A stretch of DNA of 64,000 nt from Paenibacillus_AR mesotrionivorans (GTDB lineage: Bacteria > Bacillota > Bacilli > Paenibacillales > NBRC-103111), in assembly GCF_046098205.1 (NCBI RefSeq), contig NZ_JBJURJ010000001.1, forward strand, positions 310,001-374,000. Reading direction: 5' to 3'. The translations under genes were made by a program, and so were the position numbers. Positions 23,701 to 31,343 of the stretch are shown here, one piece after another. The notes under the pieces are model-generated. The model saw only the letters and a list, made by a program, of their open reading frames with translations. It was not told where the DNA came from and made no database searches. The first letter of the stretch is position 1. Each line of letters starts with the position of its first letter.

Positions 23701-26700
23701 GGAATCCCCGTCATGGGGTCAGGGTTGGCAATAACCGCAGAGGCCTCATAATAACCGGATTCACCGGCGGTTAACGAAATTTCAGGTGCTGTGACTTCAG
23801 CGGGAGGCAGTGCATACCACTGGAAGCCATGGCTTTGGAGATCCACCTGGGACGCCTCTGCTTCAGTCACCTTCCTCCCAAGACGCACATCATAAATGGG
23901 GCGCGAGGTATTCCAGGAAATTTCCCCGGTTTGCCCCACAAGATGCTGCTCGTTCCCCGAATCTGTGCGGTGGAGCTCATTGAGCACCGTCACATAGCGG
24001 GTATCCCCCGCCCGGGTGGGCACAGCCCATACGGTGGAGCTGGCGGATGCGGCTACAGGCTGTTCTTTTGCTGCCATCAGGCTGCGGAGAATGGAGATAT
24101 TTTCGGCATTCCGCGACAAGAGTAATTGGGTCTGATCCGTATGGCTCTGAATCGTATAGGCCCGGATATTCATACCGGAAGCCACAGATTGCACCGGAGA
24201 AACGGATTCCGCATCACGGAGTATGGTTCCGCCGTTATCCACAAATGCAGCCAGCTCTGCCGTAATGCCGTCATACCAATGCCAGCTGTCGTCGTATTGG
24301 TTCAGACCGGTAAGCAGAATCGTTTTCACTGAGGAAGGCAGCCCTCTCTTCAGCTCCTCCGGCGTAATGACCTTGGAGGGCCAGCCGGCGGCATGGGTCA
24401 TAAACAAGGCTTCCGTCACCTTGCCCTCATGGGAGGCGTTCAGCAGTCCCTGCTCGGTAGGGGCGGAACCGGCATTATCCGGCGCATAACCCGCCCGCAG
24501 GAGCGCTTGCTCGTTGACATACAGGATGCCGACGGACGGCTCTGGCTCGGTTATGGCATATGCCCCGCCGTACTTGTGGATCCACTGGTACAGCTCCTTC
24601 TGCTCGGCAATCATCTGCGGCTTCGCCAGACTTCCCTTGTCGTTGGGGAGGGAGTTGGTGCCGATGGACTGAATGCCCCGGGTTAACGTCATGGCATAGG
24701 TTTTTTCCCGGTCTGCCTTGCCGAAGAATAAGGAGAAATCATCCTGAAGGGACCAGGTAGGCTTCACAGGATTATAGCTCTTCAGCCGGTCCAGCAGGGC
24801 CACTTGATGGAGAGGCTTGGAGGTATCTAGCTCATTCCAGTCGTAAGCGCTTTGCACCGGTATTTCCTCATGCATCTCCTTGCCCGGGATAGTAGCCCAA
24901 TTCCAGCCGCCCCGCGCACCTACGCCGGGAGAGCTGCCGAAGGAGCCGGTGGTCATGGCGAGACTCGGATCAACAGCTTTTACTGCCTGGGCGAAGTACC
25001 CGTAATTCCGGAAGGTCTCGTTATAACGGGTAATGTAATCGGTAAATGACTTGGTGTTATCCGCAAATTGCTCATGGGCCTTCGGGTTGTAAGACCCCTG
25101 GAGGCTGGGGGCAATGGGGGTAATCAGGGATTGGCCGTCCAAGGCCCGAAACTGTTCATACGCCCTTCCCCACGGACGGTTGGGATGAGGCGGCGCCCAG
25201 TCCCAGTATTGGGCATAACCCGCATTGTCCGCACCCAGGCTGACTCCTGCCAGATTGGGATAAACGCCGAGACGCTGTAGCCCCAGCTGCAGAATCCGGT
25301 ACAGCGGCTGATGATAATCCGGCAAATAAGTCGTATAGAACGGCAAATTCTGGCTGCGCAAGTCGAAATAGTTCAAGTCCGTCATGGGAATCAGCCCGAA
25401 TTGGACTCCACGGTCGGCCAGCTCCTTGGCTACTTTGTCGTGATTATTGGACTCCGGCGAATTAGCGCTGAAGTTGGCATACTCGAAAACGCGGTCATAT
25501 CCTGTGTCCGCCACATAGGCGGCATAATCCGCGGGACTGCCGATATTCTGATAGCTGGCGGCATTCTCCGGATGCTCCGAATGGAAGAAACCGCCTGCGC
25601 TCATGCCATGGGGCAAATAAACGAAGTTCACGCCCAACGGTGACCGCGGCACCTCAAGACCCACCCGGCTTTTCAGGGAGGACGACGCAGGCGTATATGA
25701 CGGAGTCACCGGTTTGGCAGCAGACAGCGCCGTTACATCCTCATTCCACTTCGCCTGGTTAGGGAAGGTATCCGGCTTTTCCAATGCCTTGACGGTAATG
25801 GCCGGACCGCTACCGGGAAGCTGCAAATCAATAGCGAGGGGCTCATCCTTGGGATTACCCGGCTCTATCTCTTTGAGCCCAACATCAAAGCTGACAGGCC
25901 CCCGTCCATCTACCCAAAGCTCATAAGGTTTTCCTTTTTCATTCTGTGGCAGGAGGAGCGTCAGGGAGTTGTAGGTTTTATTGCCGCTGTTGTAAATCTC
26001 CGCCCCTTCGGACTTCAGCACCACATTCTTCACCGAACCTGCAGCAGAGCTTGCAATCTTCACCGGAAAGACCCACAACGAATGGTCCCAGCCCCACGTC
26101 CTTGCTGTCGGATCGGTGGTGTACATGAAGGTTTGCCCCCATCTCCAGTACAGTCCCCGGACCCAATGGTTCCCGGGATTCAGCACGTTATCGTAGGGCT
26201 GCCGGAGAGTCGGCATGTTGTTGGGACTTTGCTGCAGCCAGATTTCCGTCTTGTATTCCGCGCCTGCTGCGAAGGGCTGAACGGTTTTGGCCGGGCCGGC
26301 GGGCTGGGGAATGGTCAGAGTGATAGCCGGCCAATCCACCCCATCGGGTCCATCCACACGGGCTGCCAGCTGCCGGGTTTTGGCGTTGGTGCTGGAGCCG
26401 GTGACCAGGCCAAGGGGCATATCAAAACGCTCCAGCCGGAAGGTGGCATACTTCTCCGGAACATCGAAATCTGATGCTACGGCCACACGGGTGGCAATGG
26501 TGCCGTTTTTGTCAGCCTGGATTTGGTCATAGGTCAGAGCAGCCCCGTAAATCCGGAGAGAGTCCAGAAGACCGCGGTAGCTGTATTGGATCATCGCTCG
26601 TAAGGAGGAGTCATAGTGCCACTCCGTGCCGATCAGCATATCCACATCATTGGGAAGTGCACCCGGATTAACAGCGGAACCATTCACTGACCCGATCAGA

Positions 26701-28880
26701 GTCCCGTTTACATAAAATTTGACACCGGTCCCTTCCTTGAAGGTGACGGCCACATGGAACCATTGTCCCGCCTGGATATCCGGAGAGGTGAAGGTCCAGA
26801 TATTCCATTTCTCGCCGTAATCGTAGCCGAAGCGGAGCTTATTGCCCTCTAAGCCCAAATAGAAGGTGGTTCCCTTCCAGTTGGCATCCCGCTTGCTGAC
26901 GATGGGCTGGTAGGAGTTCAGGTCCTGGGGTTTAATCCAGGCGGAGATGGTCATTTCGTTGCTGATTTTATCCAGCAAGCCGGTATTGGCTACCTTGGCC
27001 TGATTGGCGCCGGTCAAGGACAGAGCCTTGCCCCCTCCCGTCCTGCCATCCACAAAAGAGGCAGGGGCCGTTATGGCTCCCGACAGCCCTAAGCCGCTGC
27101 TGTCTGTGAGAAGGCTAGCATTCTGAGCATCGGGCTCCATTTCGTAACGCGCAATGAGAGGAGCCGGAATCACGTCTTGGGTAACCACCTGGAGCGCGTC
27201 GCTTGGCGCAGAACGGTTGCCTGCCAGATCCACAGCCTCCACACGGAAGCTGTACGCGGTAGCCGGGGACAATCCGGTGAGCTGCCAGGAGGTGCCGGTG
27301 GTATACGTCACTAATTGGTTGCCGGAATACAGGTTATAACCCATAACAGCGATATTGTCCGTAGCCGTATTCCATGTTAAATCCAGTTGGGTATCCAGAA
27401 CATTGGCTGCGGCAAGTCCGGTTGGTTTCGACGGCAGCTCGTTATCGGGCGCCGCGGTGCCGTACAGGTTCAAATCATTGATGGACCAGTAGACCCCAGC
27501 CGAGCCCGTGAGAACAACCCTTACAAACTTGGCGGTTTGCTCCGGAAAGGTGACCGTAATGCGCGAGGTGCTGCCGGTTCCTGCCGCAACAGGTTCGCTC
27601 CAGCTGGTACCGTCATGGGAGACGCGGATCTCGTATTTCCGCGGATAGTCCCCTCCTCCGTCCATTACAAGCTTATTGTAGGTTTTATCTCCCGGACCGG
27701 TATCCACCTGGTACCACATGCCCGAGGTTTGGGCGGAACCGGAGGTCCACCGGGTGCTGGTGCTGGCATCAATACCCTGTTTGGCGGACCCATCACCTGC
27801 AGAAGCCTTTGCGGTCCACAGAGTGCGGTTCAAAGCACCGGTGGTGGTCACCTGCAGGGGAGTTCCGGCAGGCGATGAATTTCCGGCTGCATCCAAAGCG
27901 GTTACGGTGAACGAATAATTTGATCCCGCGGCAAGTCCGGGAATTTTGACAGAATTGGTCTGTGAAAAGCCCATCCATTGGGCTCCCGAATAAATGTCAT
28001 ATCCGTATACAGCGGAATTGTCCGTTGAGGGTGTCCAGCTCAATTGAACCTCCGTATCATATACGGCGCTTGCCTGAAGACCGGCCGGAGCGGAGGGCGG
28101 CACGTTGTCCGGGCTCCATTCCCCGAACAGATTCAGATCATTAATGGACCAGTAGTTGCCGTTGGCGGCATTCGCTGTAATCCGGATATAACGGGCCGTT
28201 TGGGCAGGGAATTCTATGGTCAGCAAGGAGGCAGTTCCTGTTCCGGTGGCGACAGGCGCTCCCCATGTGCTCCCGTCCGCGGATACCGCCACGCTGTACT
28301 TCCGGATATAATCACCGCCCCCCTCCAATACCAGCTTGCTGTAGGTTTTGGGAGCAGCCCCGGTATCAATTTGAAACCACATTCCCGCACTTTGGGCTGT
28401 ACCGGATGTCCACCGGGTAGAGCTTAGATGGTCAACCGCAAGTTTTGCCTCTGTTGTTTTATGTGAAGCGCTTACGGACCAACCCGCACGATCTAATGCC
28501 CCATTGACCAAAAGATACGCTTGGCTTGCGGCAGAGGTATTGCCTGCGGCATCCCTGGCTTTGACTGTAAAGGTGTGAGTTCCTCCCCCGGCAAGACCGT
28601 TGACCCAATAATGGGGCGATCCATTGGAGGTGGAGCCAACAAGTGTCCCTCCGTCATATATGTCATACGCCACCACTCCAACATCATCCGTGGATGGTGT
28701 CCAAACCAAATGGATGGAATCCAGTGTTCTCCATATGGAGCCTGGATTGGCAGGAGCTGTTGGAGATTGAGTATCCGCAAGCGCTTTCACAAATGGGGCA
28801 GGAAAAACAGAAGAAACCAGTCCCATTATTACGGTTAAGACCACCATGATGGATGTCCATTTTTTAGCAATTCTCTTCAT
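20748..28880 (-). CDS. Giant secreted multidomain protein, probable carbohydrate-active enzyme
   Basis: A protein of about 2710 residues with a signal peptide (1-36, cleavage near VKALA). Fibronectin III modules lie at about 38-127, 260-348, 480-569, 1952-2040, 2049-2135, 2268-2356 and 2490-2578. Discoidin (F5/8 type C) modules lie at about 128-254, 349-475, 2138-2264, 2359-2485 and 2582-2708. A LamG-like module spans about 575-785. The middle (about 800-1945) has a beta-rich part, a probable TIM-barrel-like core (1075-1440), a Rossmann-like part starting near 1449 and an Ig-like part near 1690-1790. I cannot assign the core to a family. There is no SLH domain, LPXTG or membrane tail, so it is probably secreted. 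The second of two adjacent ATG codons has better GGAGG spacing. It is flanked by a terminator. Confidence 0.9.
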   Translation of the reverse strand: MKRIAKKWTSIMVVLTVIMGLVSSVFPAPFVKALADTQSPTAPANPGSIWRTLDSIHLVWTPSTDDVGVVAYDIYDGGTLVGSTSNGSPHYWVNGLAGGGTHTFTVKARDAAGNTSAASQAYLLVNGALDRAGWSVSASHKTTEAKLAVDHLSSTRWTSGTAQSAGMWFQIDTGAAPKTYSKLVLEGGGDYIRKYSVAVSADGSTWGAPVATGTGTASLLTIEFPAQTARYIRITANAANGNYWSINDLNLFGEWSPDNVPPSAPAGLQASAVYDTEVQLSWTPSTDNSAVYGYDIYSGAQWMGFSQTNSVKIPGLAAGSNYSFTVTALDAAGNSSPAGTPLQVTTTGALNRTLWTAKASAGDGSAKQGIDASTSTRWTSGSAQTSGMWYQVDTGPGDKTYNKLVMDGGGDYPRKYEIRVSHDGTSWSEPVAAGTGSTSRITVTFPEQTAKFVRVVLTGSAGVYWSINDLNLYGTAAPDNELPSKPTGLAAANVLDTQLDLTWNTATDNIAVMGYNLYSGNQLVTYTTGTSWQLTGLSPATAYSFRVEAVDLAGNRSAPSDALQVVTQDVIPAPLIARYEMEPDAQNASLLTDSSGLGLSGAITAPASFVDGRTGGGKALSLTGANQAKVANTGLLDKISNEMTISAWIKPQDLNSYQPIVSKRDANWKGTTFYLGLEGNKLRFGYDYGEKWNIWTFTSPDIQAGQWFHVAVTFKEGTGVKFYVNGTLIGSVNGSAVNPGALPNDVDMLIGTEWHYDSSLRAMIQYSYRGLLDSLRIYGAALTYDQIQADKNGTIATRVAVASDFDVPEKYATFRLERFDMPLGLVTGSSTNAKTRQLAARVDGPDGVDWPAITLTIPQPAGPAKTVQPFAAGAEYKTEIWLQQSPNNMPTLRQPYDNVLNPGNHWVRGLYWRWGQTFMYTTDPTARTWGWDHSLWVFPVKIASSAAGSVKNVVLKSEGAEIYNSGNKTYNSLTLLLPQNEKGKPYELWVDGRGPVSFDVGLKEIEPGNPKDEPLAIDLQLPGSGPAITVKALEKPDTFPNQAKWNEDVTALSAAKPVTPSYTPASSSLKSRVGLEVPRSPLGVNFVYLPHGMSAGGFFHSEHPENAASYQNIGSPADYAAYVADTGYDRVFEYANFSANSPESNNHDKVAKELADRGVQFGLIPMTDLNYFDLRSQNLPFYTTYLPDYHQPLYRILQLGLQRLGVYPNLAGVSLGADNAGYAQYWDWAPPHPNRPWGRAYEQFRALDGQSLITPIAPSLQGSYNPKAHEQFADNTKSFTDYITRYNETFRNYGYFAQAVKAVDPSLAMTTGSFGSSPGVGARGGWNWATIPGKEMHEEIPVQSAYDWNELDTSKPLHQVALLDRLKSYNPVKPTWSLQDDFSLFFGKADREKTYAMTLTRGIQSIGTNSLPNDKGSLAKPQMIAEQKELYQWIHKYGGAYAITEPEPSVGILYVNEQALLRAGYAPDNAGSAPTEQGLLNASHEGKVTEALFMTHAAGWPSKVITPEELKRGLPSSVKTILLTGLNQYDDSWHWYDGITAELAAFVDNGGTILRDAESVSPVQSVASGMNIRAYTIQSHTDQTQLLLSRNAENISILRSLMAAKEQPVAASASSTVWAVPTRAGDTRYVTVLNELHRTDSGNEQHLVGQTGEISWNTSRPIYDVRLGRKVTEAEASQVDLQSHGFQWYALPPAEVTAPEISLTAGESGYYEASAVIANPDPMTGIPLEWTITAADGSNPATVYSATGLNARLPVKATDAGSYTVTVKELLSGLAVNVPLTVAPQPAAAAGNVTMDRDEQVHAFAARTDKPLTIALTAGQNADPAIVAQASRLVQYYTAKGRSAALGLAEPGGVVRSLQEYKTYLAYPQWKTEESDLVLMGSSSTNVLILDQARGFLLPEQGTGLSAGKAEISYTNSPFVGEYDVLNIVANDAAGITAAVDALTMLPEPKPQAPKLLQATLRTASSIGLSWSGEASGYTVERRYNGNPVWETAGITSQGQTIFTDSGLLPDSLYTYRIRATGTTGASAPSEEARMYTSGGAGEGALLKAPTNLAAVGQRETEIDLVWTASPSAGGIAGYEIYADGARVNPLEVTGTAYTVTGLNPGVSYVFTVRAKDTAGSLSAASSGLTASTLPGALSREGWTATASHNSAGAVRGVDASASTRWDTGANQAAGQYYQVDLGRTAVFNKLVLDASGSSGDFPRAYAVTVSADGNTWSAPVATGSGAAVTTVTFAEQQARYVRVTLTGGISRYWSIHDLALFNQDTEAPAAPGQVEIVKITSNSADLVWQPSQDNLAVSGYDVYANGSKLNSVIVTGTSYTAIGLTPATVYTFTVKAKDLAGNVSADSPAATAKTMDAPLNRTGWTAVASPNSSQAALALDGNSSTLWSTVTGQTYGNYFELHLGAEQSFNQVVLDSGTHSGEYPVSYQLYVSGDGVNWGNPIAGGEGAPVTVISFPYAAAAYMKIVQTGASSTPWTIDEIHLYRTDNEAPSIPTGLTASAITETTARLAWQPSVDNGEVAGYRIFNGTEPYGAQLVTGTTHTLEGLVPATQYTFHVVAVDTAGNVSPLSGPVSFTTKEPYLDRTGWTATASHNSWSAGRALDGNASTRWDTVSNQVYGQYFQIDMQASQTVNKLVLDASGSSSDFPRGYSVYVSQDGVEWGQPVASGTGSAVTTVTFPDQTARFIRIVQTGAVARYWSIHEVYVYYIQP

Positions 28881-29084
28881 CATATGCCTCCTTCGTATAG
28901 TCCCGTACTAACCCTTACTATTAGAACTGACAAGCCTTCCGAACAATTCAGTGTCACACCTCCCCACGAGTAATATTATTACTTTTCCGGCACAGCTACA
29001 TGGTAATTGCATTGGTATTTCGGGGCAACATACATATTTCCCACTACTAACCAAATGTCCAAAACCCGATCCGGACGGCAAAAA

Positions 29085-29107
29085 ACCGGCGCTTTTGCCT
29101 GCGCCGG
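29085..29107 (-). terminator. Terminator after the YtxH-like gene
   Basis: On the minus strand a perfect 7-bp stem CCGGCGC/GCGCCGG with an 8-base loop is followed by six T. Confidence 0.9.
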
Positions 29108-29130
29108 CCTGATAAGATCACGATTGCCCT

Positions 29131-29448
29131 TTAATGTGTGCCCAATTGTCCTTTAGTCACATCCGTGGCGCCCAAATGATTATTGGACAGGATTTGATCC
29201 ACCTCATGCTTTACGCCCGGGTCCTGCTTAATGAGCTCCTCCACCCGGTCCAAGGATTGATTGGTTTCGGGTTCCTTATGGGTTTTGATGCCCCGGTCGG
29301 CCATGGACATCATTGCCTTGTCCACTACCTTAGAGAGGTTATCCCCCATTTGGGAAAATCCCATCAAAACCGTTTTGTTCGTCCTGTTCATATACATGAC
29401 TGCCGCCGCGCCAGCAGCTGCACCTACCAGGAAGCTTGTAAACCGCAT
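29131..29448 (-). CDS. YtxH-like small membrane-anchored protein
   Basis: A 105-residue protein starting MRFTSFLVGAAAGAAAVMYM, a Gly- and Ala-rich membrane anchor of the YtxH kind, then a charged helical domain that ends DVTKGQLGTH. The ATG at 29448 has GGAGGAG 7 bases upstream, whereas an earlier in-frame start has none. Function unknown. It is divergent from the deacetylase gene, with a 170-base shared region. Confidence 0.75.
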   Translation of the reverse strand: MRFTSFLVGAAAGAAAVMYMNRTNKTVLMGFSQMGDNLSKVVDKAMMSMADRGIKTHKEPETNQSLDRVEELIKQDPGVKHEVDQILSNNHLGATDVTKGQLGTH

Positions 29449-29474
29449 TGATTTTCTCCTCCTTTTTTTAGGAT

Positions 29475-29502
29475 GTGCCTGAAGCTCGCTTGAGGACACA
29501 CC
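29475..29502. repeat. Imperfect hairpin between the YtxH-like and deacetylase genes
   Basis: TGTGCCTGAAGC and GCTTGAGGACACA form an imperfect dyad. The TGTGCCTGAA part is shared with the long hairpin at 49180-49243 read on the opposite strand. Confidence 0.4.
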
Positions 29503-29618
29503 CAAGTGCGATTGTTCTTTCGGGTTTATTTTCTGCTCCAGACCCGACTCTTATGTGAGAAAAAAATAGGGATTCACGGGGCCATTGTGGTAAAATAAGC
29601 CGGAAAGGTGGTAACTTT

Positions 29619-30491
29619 ATGAGCTTAAAACGAAAAAAGGCTGCGTCTCTGACTGCCGCGGCTGCGGCAGCCTTAATGCTGGTCTCCTGCGGCACGCCGT
29701 CAACCAACTCAAAAACACCCGTGTCCGCTTCACCTGCAGGCAGTCCAGCCTCCATACAATCACCGGCTCCGGCGGCAAGCCAGACGCCTCCTGCAACCTT
29801 AGCACCGACTACCACGGCGGCGCCAACGCCCAGTCCCTCGCCCGCCGCTGCAGTCAAACAATACCGGATCAACAAAAATTATGATGTGGTTCCCCTGGAT
29901 ACCGCTCCAGAAGCCGATAAAAAAGTGGTTCTGCTTACCTTTGACGACGGGCCCAAAAAAGAAGACATGCTGACCCTGATTCTGGATACCCTGGATAAGC
30001 ATAAAGCCAAAGCCATCTTCTTCGTCAACGGAAACCGCGTCAAGCAGAACCCCGGTTTGCTGAAGCTCATCCATGAACGCAAACAAACCATTGGCAACCA
30101 CACGTGGGACCATATGGATCTGAAGAAAGAACCGCCCGAAAGAGTGGACAGCCAAATTAACGATGTACAGACGATTGTCAAGGAGCTGATCGGGGAAGCG
30201 CCGCTATTCTTCCGTCCGCCCAATGGCTCAGGCAATGATTATGTCCGCGAAGCGGTGAAAAAAGCGGGTATGGTCTATATGACCTGGTCCAACGGCTCTC
30301 TGGATTGGGAGACCAAAACCGCGGATAAACCCCAAGAGGTTATCGATAATGTCATGAAGCAGCTCCATGCCGGCAGCAATATTCTCATGCATGAGCTTGC
30401 CTGGACAGCGGAAGCGCTGGACAAGCTGCTGACGGAGCTGGAGGCGAAGGGCTACAGCTTTGTGGACCCGTCCTCCATTGCCTTGGAATAA
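29619..30491 (+). CDS. Polysaccharide deacetylase lipoprotein (NodB domain, CE4)
   Basis: An extracellular lipid-anchored enzyme that removes acetyl groups from peptidoglycan or another polysaccharide. The lipobox is LVSC with the lipidated Cys at 24. A Thr-, Pro- and Ala-rich linker runs to about 80, and the NodB domain spans about 102-285. All five CE4 motifs are present: TFDDG (107-111), H161-x3-H165 for metal, RPPNG (199-203), DW (229-230) and LMHE with H258. It should therefore be active. It is one of few plus-strand genes, lies beside the YoaP-like gene and probably shares its transcript. Confidence 0.93.
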   Translation: MSLKRKKAASLTAAAAAALMLVSCGTPSTNSKTPVSASPAGSPASIQSPAPAASQTPPATLAPTTTAAPTPSPSPAAAVKQYRINKNYDVVPLDTAPEADKKVVLLTFDDGPKKEDMLTLILDTLDKHKAKAIFFVNGNRVKQNPGLLKLIHERKQTIGNHTWDHMDLKKEPPERVDSQINDVQTIVKELIGEAPLFFRPPNGSGNDYVREAVKKAGMVYMTWSNGSLDWETKTADKPQEVIDNVMKQLHAGSNILMHELAWTAEALDKLLTELEAKGYSFVDPSSIALE

Positions 30492-30524
30492 ATCCGGAGT
30501 AAGGGACGTTTATTAGGAGGAGTA

Positions 30525-31280
30525 ATGAACATTATTCAGCTTACACCTGACAATATCGACCGGGAGCACATTTGTTGTGTCATCGCGGATAAGAAGGGGG
30601 AAACCTGCGTTTCCTCCAAAAAAGCCTGGATGTCGGACCGTTTTGCCGACGGTCTGGTATTCAAGCGGTTGGATGCCCGCGGCAAGGTGTTTATTGAATA
30701 CATACCGGCGGAAAAAGCCTGGTGCCCCATCCATGCCGATGGTTATATGCATATCAATTGTTTTTGGGTATCCGGACAATTCAAGGGCCAAGGTTATGGC
30801 AGCCGTCTTCTGGAGGAATGTATTGCTGACGCCAAGGCCAAGGGCAAATTGGGGCTGACTATCCTGTCATCCCCCAAAAAACAGCCTTTTTTATCGGATG
30901 CGGCTTATCTGAAGAAAAAGGGGTTCTTTGTGGCAGACCGGGCCGAACCTTACTTCGAGTTGCTTTACCTTCCCTTTGAAGCCGACGCTCCTCTTCCCCG
31001 GTTTAGAGAAACAGCCAAGCCGGGCAAAACAGATGAGGACCAGGGATTTGTCCTGTATTACACCAATCAGTGCCCGTATACCGACAAATACGCGCCGCTC
31101 ATTCGGGACATGGCTCAGGAGCGGCACCTGCCTTTCCGGCTGGTGAAGCTGGAATCTATGGAGGAGGCCCAAGCCTGTCCCTCTCCCTTTACAACCTACA
31201 GTCTGTTTTATAACGGCAGCTTTGTGACCCAGGAAATTCTGTCGGAAAAGAAGTTTTCCGATATTCTTGCAAAGCTTTAA
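30525..31280 (+). CDS. YoaP-like protein: GNAT acetyltransferase fused to thioredoxin-like domain
   Basis: A 251-residue cytoplasmic protein. The N-terminal part (about 1-150) is a GNAT fold with acetyl-CoA loop GQGYGSRL (residues 88-95). The C-terminal part (about 172-251) resembles the YoaP domain, with a thioredoxin-like start YYTNQCPYTDKY whose single Cys lies in a C-x-x-T arrangement. The substrate is unknown. It follows the deacetylase gene by 33 bases with an AGGAGG site, so the two probably form an operon. Confidence 0.85.
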   Translation: MNIIQLTPDNIDREHICCVIADKKGETCVSSKKAWMSDRFADGLVFKRLDARGKVFIEYIPAEKAWCPIHADGYMHINCFWVSGQFKGQGYGSRLLEECIADAKAKGKLGLTILSSPKKQPFLSDAAYLKKKGFFVADRAEPYFELLYLPFEADAPLPRFRETAKPGKTDEDQGFVLYYTNQCPYTDKYAPLIRDMAQERHLPFRLVKLESMEEAQACPSPFTTYSLFYNGSFVTQEILSEKKFSDILAKL

Positions 31281-31296
31281 GTAGGCCGAAACGTAC

Positions 31297-31335
31297 AAAA
31301 AGCCCCGCGCCGGGAATAATCCCAGCCGGGGCTTT
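31297..31335. terminator. Bidirectional terminator between YoaP-like and oxidoreductase genes
   Basis: AAAGCCCCG and CGGGGCTTT form a perfect 9-bp stem with A and T runs on both sides. It serves the two convergent units. Confidence 0.85.
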
Positions 31336-31343
31336 GCTGTATC

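Noticed and set aside
20748..28880. Repeats in the giant gene as a possible CRISPR or tandem repeat array
   Set aside because: They are protein module repeats of about 90 and 125 residues, not short DNA repeats with spacers.
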